Of a DNA stretch of 8,989 bases, positions 5,257-8,989 are shown piece by piece. The stretch spans positions 1-8,989 of the forward strand of contig JBKPSJ010000415.1 of assembly GCA_046765875.1 (NCBI GenBank). Reading direction: 5' to 3'. How positions within the stretch are numbered: the stretch's first letter is position 1; each line of letters starts with the position of its first letter. This stretch comes from DASRHY01 sp046765875 (lineage in GTDB: Bacteria; Actinomycetota; Actinomycetes; Propionibacteriales; Kribbellaceae). Both the position numbers and the translations under genes were made by a program. The notes beneath the pieces were generated by a model. It did not search any database. It saw only the letters and a program-made list of their open reading frames with translations, and had not been told where the DNA came from.

Positions 5257-6201
5257 TCAGAAACGCCAGACGACGAAGTCGTCGTGTGGATAGGTACGGA
5301 TGTCGCCGAACGGCGGCGCGCCGGGTTGGTCGCTGTTCTCGGCGAGCATGCGCTGGAGTGCGCGGAGGTGCTCCACGCTGAGTTGCAGCGGCGGTTCGTC
5401 TGGCTGGTACGTCGAGCCGATCAGGTAGTCCTTGCCCGGCGTCGTGGACATCTCGATGTGGCAACCCAGGACGTGACTCACCGGTCGGGTGGCGCAGAAA
5501 TCCACGAGCCGGTCGATGGTCGCGGTGAAGACGGGCCAGTCCTCGACGTACAGCCGTCCGCGGCAGACTGAGTCGCCGGTGAACAGAAGCCCGGTGTAGC
5601 GGTCGTAGAAGACGACTGCGGCCTTGTGGTGGCCCGGTCCGGGGAGTACGTCGACGACCCGGCCGCCGAGGTCGAGCGTCGCCGTACCGTCCGGCCACCG
5701 GTCCAGGCCGTAGAACGCGATGACGTCTTCCAACGACCTGCCGATCACCGTGGTGTCTGGCCGGTCGGCGAACTGCCCGTCGCCGGCGACGTGGTCGTCA
5801 TGTCCGTGGGTGTGGGCGACCGTCAATCGGTAGCCGTCCCGCGGATTGGCGGCCAGCCAGTCGGCGATCAGCGTGTCGACCGTACGACGCAGCGGGAAGT
5901 ACGCCGGATCGGACGTGGCACCGCTGTCAAGGAGTACAGCGCCGGAGTTCCCGAACAGCATGAACATGAACGGTGCCTCGTAGCTGACGGACTTGTTCTG
6001 CCGCAGGATGGCGGTGTGCGGGTCGTACGCATGCACCTGGATCTCGGGTGCCGGATCGTGCTTCGCCGATGGCCAGCCGGCGTGCCAGCTGACGTCGAGG
6101 TTCCCTGGCCCGGCCGCTCCATCACGGAACTCGATCACGTCGGCATCGTACGCACGCTCATCGGCTTCCCGTTCGCGATGCCGGATACTCGGCCACCGCA
6201 A
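5257..6201 (-). CDS. Metallo-beta-lactamase-fold hydrolase
   Basis: The protein carries the metal site of the MBL superfamily: HTHGHDDH (residues 130-137, the HxHxDH motif being H132, H134, D136, H137), GPGHH (188-192), TGDS with D210, and GCHIE with H248. LLDSGAT (90-96) supplies the usual Asp of the first motif. This is a two-metal hydrolase site; the substrate cannot be told from sequence, and the antibiotic-resistance name describes the fold only. No signal peptide is seen, so it is probably cytoplasmic. The TTG start at 6201 has no ribosome site. GTG at 6138 (VIEFRDGAAG) is more plausible from where conserved sequence begins, giving about 293 residues. The gene lies 31 bp after DUF1269 on the same strand, so co-transcription is likely. 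Confidence 0.87.
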   Translation of the reverse strand: MRWPSIRHREREADERAYDADVIEFRDGAAGPGNLDVSWHAGWPSAKHDPAPEIQVHAYDPHTAILRQNKSVSYEAPFMFMLFGNSGAVLLDSGATSDPAYFPLRRTVDTLIADWLAANPRDGYRLTVAHTHGHDDHVAGDGQFADRPDTTVIGRSLEDVIAFYGLDRWPDGTATLDLGGRVVDVLPGPGHHKAAVVFYDRYTGLLFTGDSVCRGRLYVEDWPVFTATIDRLVDFCATRPVSHVLGCHIEMSTTPGKDYLIGSTYQPDEPPLQLSVEHLRALQRMLAENSDQPGAPPFGDIRTYPHDDFVVWRF

Positions 6202-6232
6202 CGCGAGGACGAGTAGCGCCGGGCGCGTCGGC

Positions 6233-6724
6233 TCACGCGGCGAACATAGCGCGGAGCGCGGCCTCCTGCTCGTCCGACAGGTTGGACTGGATCAGCTGCG
6301 CCTTGAGGCCGGTCCGGTCGAATGCGGCCTTCACCTTGTCCTGGATCGCGTCGCTCGACATGAGGAACAACGCCGACGTACCCGGCACGATCTGCTCTCG
6401 CGCGGCTTTGATGAGGTCGTCATCGATCCCCACGTCGCGCAACGATCCCGCCAATGCTCCGGTCGCCGCGCCGATGGCGGCACCGAGCACGGGCACAAGG
6501 AAGATCACGCCGAAGAGCATCCCCCAGAACATGCCGCCCAGCGCACCGGAACCGACCAGGTTGCGCAGTTGTCGCGTCTTCGGCCGTCTCGTCTCCGGTT
6601 GCCAGGAAACCGTCGCGGCGTCGTGGATCTTGATCAGCTGCTGTCTGGCCAGTTGCTGCAGGGTCGAGATCGCCTGGTCGGCCTCGTGCCAGTTGTCGAA
6701 CTTCCAGACGGTCAGCGTCTCCAT
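6233..6724 (-). CDS. DUF1269 family membrane protein
   Basis: The 163-residue protein opens with METLTVWKFDNWHEADQAI, a ferredoxin-like strand-helix start typical of DUF1269. A glycine-rich hydrophobic region (58-96; GALGGMFWGMLFGVIFLVPV, then AAIGAATGALAG) probably forms a membrane hairpin. The soluble C-terminal part follows (GTSALFLMSSDAIQDKV, 115-131). Family members are thought to be membrane-associated; no biochemical role is established. GGGG at 6736-6733 lies 8 nt before the ATG. The hydrolase begins 31 bp downstream on the same strand and may share its mRNA. The 156-bp gap upstream should contain its promoter. The length and layout are normal for the family. Confidence 0.85.
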   Translation of the reverse strand: METLTVWKFDNWHEADQAISTLQQLARQQLIKIHDAATVSWQPETRRPKTRQLRNLVGSGALGGMFWGMLFGVIFLVPVLGAAIGAATGALAGSLRDVGIDDDLIKAAREQIVPGTSALFLMSSDAIQDKVKAAFDRTGLKAQLIQSNLSDEQEAALRAMFAA

Positions 6725-6880
6725 CGCGTAATCCCCATCGGCTCCCGGTGATGGTGCCAGGTCGAATCGCGGGTACGACTACCTCAGCTGCCGGATGAAC
6801 GGCCGTGCCTCAGTCGCTATCCGGACCCAGCCGGCACAGACCCGCATCACTTCGAGGATACGGCCCCTGCGATCGAGAGG
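6725..6880. other. Intergenic gap, 156 bp, upstream of DUF1269
   Basis: It is likely to contain the promoter of the DUF1269-hydrolase pair and the 3' end of the lipoprotein transcript. I see neither a firm promoter nor a strong terminator hairpin. Confidence 0.35.
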
Positions 6881-7828
6881 TCATCGAGGCGTCTCAGCCG
6901 GCTGCGGGGGCGCGAGCGCCCCCTCCAGCGTCGCGATGGCGTCGTCGAGATCCTGCATCCAGGTGTCGTGGGGGCCTTCCGTGGTGAGGCCTTCTACCTT
7001 GGCGCGTGCGGTTCGGACCGCCTCCCTGAGCCCGTGCGCCCTCGCGCGGTCGGCGTCGTCTCCGGCCGAAGACTCGAGTACGGTCAACTGGTCCTCCGCT
7101 GCGGTCACTCGCGGCAGGCCCACCTGCCACCCGCCCGCCACCCCTTCGACGGATCCGGTGGCCCTCAACTGGGGCAGGAGCTCGCGCGCCATCCAGGCCA
7201 GCTCGGCCTCGGCTGCCTGCACCTGCTCGCGCCATGCCCGGCGGCGCCGCGACCGCGCGAGCAACACCCACGCGAGTGCCGCAAGTGCCACCAGTACGGC
7301 CGCGAGCACCCACCACACCCAAGCCGGGACATCGTCGTCGACGGTGTCCGCCTGGGCCACCGGCGAGGGCGAGACCGCCGACGGCGACGGCCGTGGGGTC
7401 GGTGACGGGGCAGGCACCGTCTGTTGCGGTGGAGCCGACTGCTCGGTGGTCTGGGTTGCCTTTGTCGTCTCCGGAGGCTCGGGCTGCGATGTCACCGGAA
7501 CGGGCCGGGACGTCGCGGGTGCGGGCCGGGACGTCGCGGGTGCCGGCTGAGACGTCTCCGGGTCGGGCTGGGATGTCTCGGGCGCCTCGGTCGTACTTGG
7601 CGCGGTGGTCCGCGTTGGCGAGGGTTCTTCGGTGGGCGCTTCGGTCGTGCGCGTGGGCTCGTTCGTACGCTCTGGAGTCCGGGTGGCGGTGGGCACCGTC
7701 TTGGTCGGAGAGAACGTCGGGGACAAGGTGGGCCGTCCGCCGGCTCCACCCCCACCTCCCTCGCAGGCCACCAGTGCGCACAGCAGTACGACGCAAGCAA
7801 GCCCAGCGGGTACGGCCCGACTCCTCAT
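6881..7828 (-). CDS. Predicted lipoprotein with Thr/Pro-rich stalk and TM helix
   Basis: From the ATG at 7828 the protein has 315 residues. A lipoprotein signal (MRSRAVPAGLACVVLLCALVAC) with lipobox LVAC predicts lipidation at Cys22. Then come a Gly-rich spacer, a Thr/Pro/Ser-rich segment (33-160) containing five tandem 7-residue repeats of the PETSQP/PATSRP type (about 82-117), one strong transmembrane helix (about 168-191, WVWWVLAAVLVALAALAWVL) with a stop-transfer RSRRRR, and a helical cytoplasmic domain (198-304). The stalk would span the cell wall, and such regions are often O-mannosylated. A longer start at 7879 is open but would bury the signal; GGAGG 7 nt before 7828 decides it. No family is recognised; role unknown. 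It lies 115 bp downstream of the sigma-factor gene. Confidence 0.82.
   Translation of the reverse strand: MRSRAVPAGLACVVLLCALVACEGGGGGAGGRPTLSPTFSPTKTVPTATRTPERTNEPTRTTEAPTEEPSPTRTTAPSTTEAPETSQPDPETSQPAPATSRPAPATSRPVPVTSQPEPPETTKATQTTEQSAPPQQTVPAPSPTPRPSPSAVSPSPVAQADTVDDDVPAWVWWVLAAVLVALAALAWVLLARSRRRRAWREQVQAAEAELAWMARELLPQLRATGSVEGVAGGWQVGLPRVTAAEDQLTVLESSAGDDADRARAHGLREAVRTARAKVEGLTTEGPHDTWMQDLDDAIATLEGALAPPQPAETPR
7480..7584 (-). repeat. Five 21-bp tandem repeats in the lipoprotein gene
   Basis: Five 21-bp units starting at 7480, 7501, 7522, 7543 and 7564 encode 7-residue repeats of P-x-T-S-Q/R-P-x type. Units 7501-7521 and 7522-7542 are identical and the others diverge. In-frame gain or loss of units would change the stalk length. 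Confidence 0.75.
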
Positions 7829-7835
7829 GCGAGCA

Positions 7836-7840
7836 CCTCC
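7836..7840 (-). promoter_or_regulatory. Ribosome site fixing the lipoprotein start
   Basis: GGAGG lies 7 nt upstream of the ATG at 7828 on the minus strand. The upstream in-frame start at 7879 has no such site, so 7828 is preferred and gives an intact lipoprotein signal. Confidence 0.75.
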
Positions 7841-7926
7841 GGTCAAGATGCTGGCCGAACCTTCCCCGGCCGCCCTCATCTCTTGTGGATGAGAGCGATC
7901 GACATACCAAGCGCTCGTACGCTGCC

Positions 7927-7933
7927 TGTGACA
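7927..7933 (-). promoter_or_regulatory. TGTCACA, possible ECF41 -35 element
   Basis: On the minus strand TGTCACA matches the -35 motif reported for ECF41 promoters and lies about 98 nt before the lipoprotein ATG, just after the sigma-factor stop codon. The -10 half (CGTC-like) is not found at the expected spacing of about 16 bp; TGTC occurs only after 22 bp. It is therefore a weak candidate for sigma control of the lipoprotein gene. Confidence 0.2.
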
Positions 7934-7943
7934 CCGCCCGACG

Positions 7944-8885
7944 TCACGGCAGCCGTGCGATGTCCGACACAGGACCGAGGTGAGCGAGTTTGTCCGGGTT
8001 GACGACAGCCCGGATCGTTTGGATCACGCCACCGGCGATGTCGAGTTCGAGGACGCAAACTACGCGCGCCTCGGCGTCGTACAGGACCGCGCCCGGGCGG
8101 CCGTTCACCCAGGCCGGGCGGATGGAGGTGCCGACCGTACGACCCCGCCGGAACCGGCCGAGCAAGAGCCGGCTGACGTTCTCCCGCCCGGCGAGCGGCC
8201 TGCCAAGCACCTGAGCCTTGCCGCCGCCGTCCCCGTGCAGCACGACATCCGGGGCGAGCAGGTCTAGTAGCGCGTCCATGTCGCCACCGGCCGCGGCCTC
8301 GAAGAATCGGCGAGCCAGTTCCTCACCCTCGGCCCGTCGCGCCGGGAGCGGTGGCTGCGGTCCGGAGGCGATGCGCCGCCTCGCACGCACGAAGATCTGG
8401 CGGCAGTTCACCTCGGTCTTGCCGACGATCGTGGCGACGTCCGGGTAGTCGTACCCGAACACCTCGCGCAGCATGAACACAGCGCGCTCAACCGGCGAAA
8501 GAGCCTCCAGGACCACGAGGAACGCCATCGACAGCGAATCGGCCAGCTCGGCGTGCTCGGCCGGCCCGTGGACGGGTACGACCACCGGCTCGGGCAGCCA
8601 GTCACCCACGTACGTCTCCCGCCGGACCCGCGCCGAGCCCAGGTAGTTGATCCCCAGCCGCGTCACCGCCGTCGTCAGGTACGCCTTCGGGTCCGCGATC
8701 GTCGTTCCCGCCTGATGCGCCCGGGTCAAGCCGACGTACGCGTCCTGCACGATGTCCTCGGCGTCGCCCACCGATCCGGTCATCCCGTACGCGATGGAGA
8801 ACAGCAGCGGCCGGTACGACGCGGCGGCGCCCGCGTCGGGGCTGCCGTCCGCGCCGACCCCCGGCCTATCCGTTGACCCAGGCAC
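7944..8885 (-). CDS. sigJ: ECF41 (SigJ-type) RNA polymerase sigma factor
   Basis: The 313-residue protein has sigma region 2 (about 23-90, SIAYGMTGSVGDAEDIVQDA at 30-49), region 4 (about 118-172, LSPVERAVFMLREVFGYDYP) with its helix-turn-helix, and a C-terminal SnoaL-like domain (about 187-310). All three ECF41 signature motifs are present: WLPEP (96-100), DGGGK (219-223) and NPDKL (296-300). ECF41 factors lack a separate anti-sigma factor, and the fused C-terminal domain controls activity. The GTG start at 8885 is supported by GGGAGGG 5 nt upstream and overlaps the epimerase gene by 20 bp, so translation is probably coupled. ECF41 genes usually sit beside the enzyme gene they control, as here. 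The symbol reflects family naming only; orthology to mycobacterial SigJ is not shown. Confidence 0.93.
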   Translation of the reverse strand: MPGSTDRPGVGADGSPDAGAAASYRPLLFSIAYGMTGSVGDAEDIVQDAYVGLTRAHQAGTTIADPKAYLTTAVTRLGINYLGSARVRRETYVGDWLPEPVVVPVHGPAEHAELADSLSMAFLVVLEALSPVERAVFMLREVFGYDYPDVATIVGKTEVNCRQIFVRARRRIASGPQPPLPARRAEGEELARRFFEAAAGGDMDALLDLLAPDVVLHGDGGGKAQVLGRPLAGRENVSRLLLGRFRRGRTVGTSIRPAWVNGRPGAVLYDAEARVVCVLELDIAGGVIQTIRAVVNPDKLAHLGPVSDIARLP

Positions 8886-8989
8886 GGAATCCCTCCCGCC
8901 AGCTCGGGTAGCGCGGTTCCCAGCCGAGGTCCTTGCGGGCCTTCTCGTTCGAGGCGCCGCGGGCGCTGGTCATCTGCATCACCACGAAC
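8866..8989 (-). CDS. NAD-dependent epimerase/dehydratase, C-terminal end (partial)
   Basis: The window edge cuts this gene. The last 40 residues are visible, including MTSARGASNEKARKDLGWEP and then YPSWREGFRAWVNG before TAG at 8868-8866. NEKARKDLGWEPRYPSWREG is the conserved C-terminal pattern of extended short-chain dehydrogenases of the sugar-epimerase type. The NAD-binding Rossmann part and catalytic YxxxK lie outside the window, so substrate and exact reaction are unknown. Its stop overlaps the sigma-factor start by 20 bp, so the two genes form an operon. NAD-dependent epimerases are among the enzymes repeatedly found next to ECF41 sigma factors, which supports both calls. Confidence 0.8.
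   Translation of the reverse strand, partial: FVVMQMTSARGASNEKARKDLGWEPRYPSWREGFRAWVNG

Noticed and set aside
7829..7879. Longer lipoprotein start at 7879
   Set aside because: It lacks a ribosome site and would bury the signal peptide; the ATG at 7828 has GGAGG at ideal spacing.
7945..7957. 13-nt perfect palindrome CACGGC-A-GCCGTG at the end of the sigma-factor gene
   Set aside because: It overlaps the last codons and stop of the gene, has a 1-nt centre unsuited to an RNA hairpin, and is easily produced by chance in GC-rich DNA.

Overview
The window is high-GC DNA with G/C-ending codons, GTG and TTG starts and strong GGAGG-type ribosome sites, which points to an actinomycete. The gene set (ECF41 sigma factor, GH120-type glycosidase, DUF1269 and bacterial-PH proteins) would suit a soil or plant-litter actinobacterium of the Kribbella/Nocardioidales kind. 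That lineage guess is inference only. There is no rRNA, complete tRNA, CRISPR array, integrase or transposase.

Left part (1-2997) is gene-poor and mosaic. It holds a 52-residue hydrophobic membrane protein (minus strand, 114-272), a small PH-like membrane protein (plus, 622-1035), a 66-residue hypothetical protein (minus, 1371-1571) and a RibD-C/dihydrofolate-reductase-like protein (plus, 2071-2643). The long gaps carry several traces of past recombination. Two 45-bp direct repeats (1743-1787 and 2850-2894, 42/45 identical) match the 3' half of a tRNA-Val(GAC), from the anticodon loop to CCA, and bracket the reductase gene. A third tRNA 3'-end-like piece lies at 1271-1296. A separate 33-bp direct repeat pair (416-448 and 1636-1668) brackets the PH-like and 66-residue genes. 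I read this stretch as a worn-down integration zone.

Right part (2998-8989) is compact and entirely on the minus strand. In transcription order it runs: C-terminal end of an NAD-dependent epimerase/dehydratase (8866-8989, cut by the window edge); an ECF41 (SigJ-like) sigma factor overlapping it by 20 bp; a predicted lipoprotein with a Thr/Pro-rich repeat stalk and a transmembrane helix; a DUF1269 membrane protein; a metallo-beta-lactamase-fold hydrolase; a possible 35-residue ORF followed by a 10-bp hairpin; and a 658-residue beta-helix protein with the catalytic pair expected of GH120 beta-xylosidase.

The clearest functional unit is the epimerase-sigma pair, because ECF41 factors are typically encoded beside a small-molecule enzyme such as an epimerase or decarboxylase. 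DUF1269 and the hydrolase may be co-transcribed (31-bp gap). The GH120-like enzyme lacks a signal peptide, so it should act on imported xylo-oligosaccharides; no transporter or sugar regulator is in view. I see no convincing wholly new multi-gene system. The most unusual signals are the repeated tRNA halves and the undescribed intergenic repeats.
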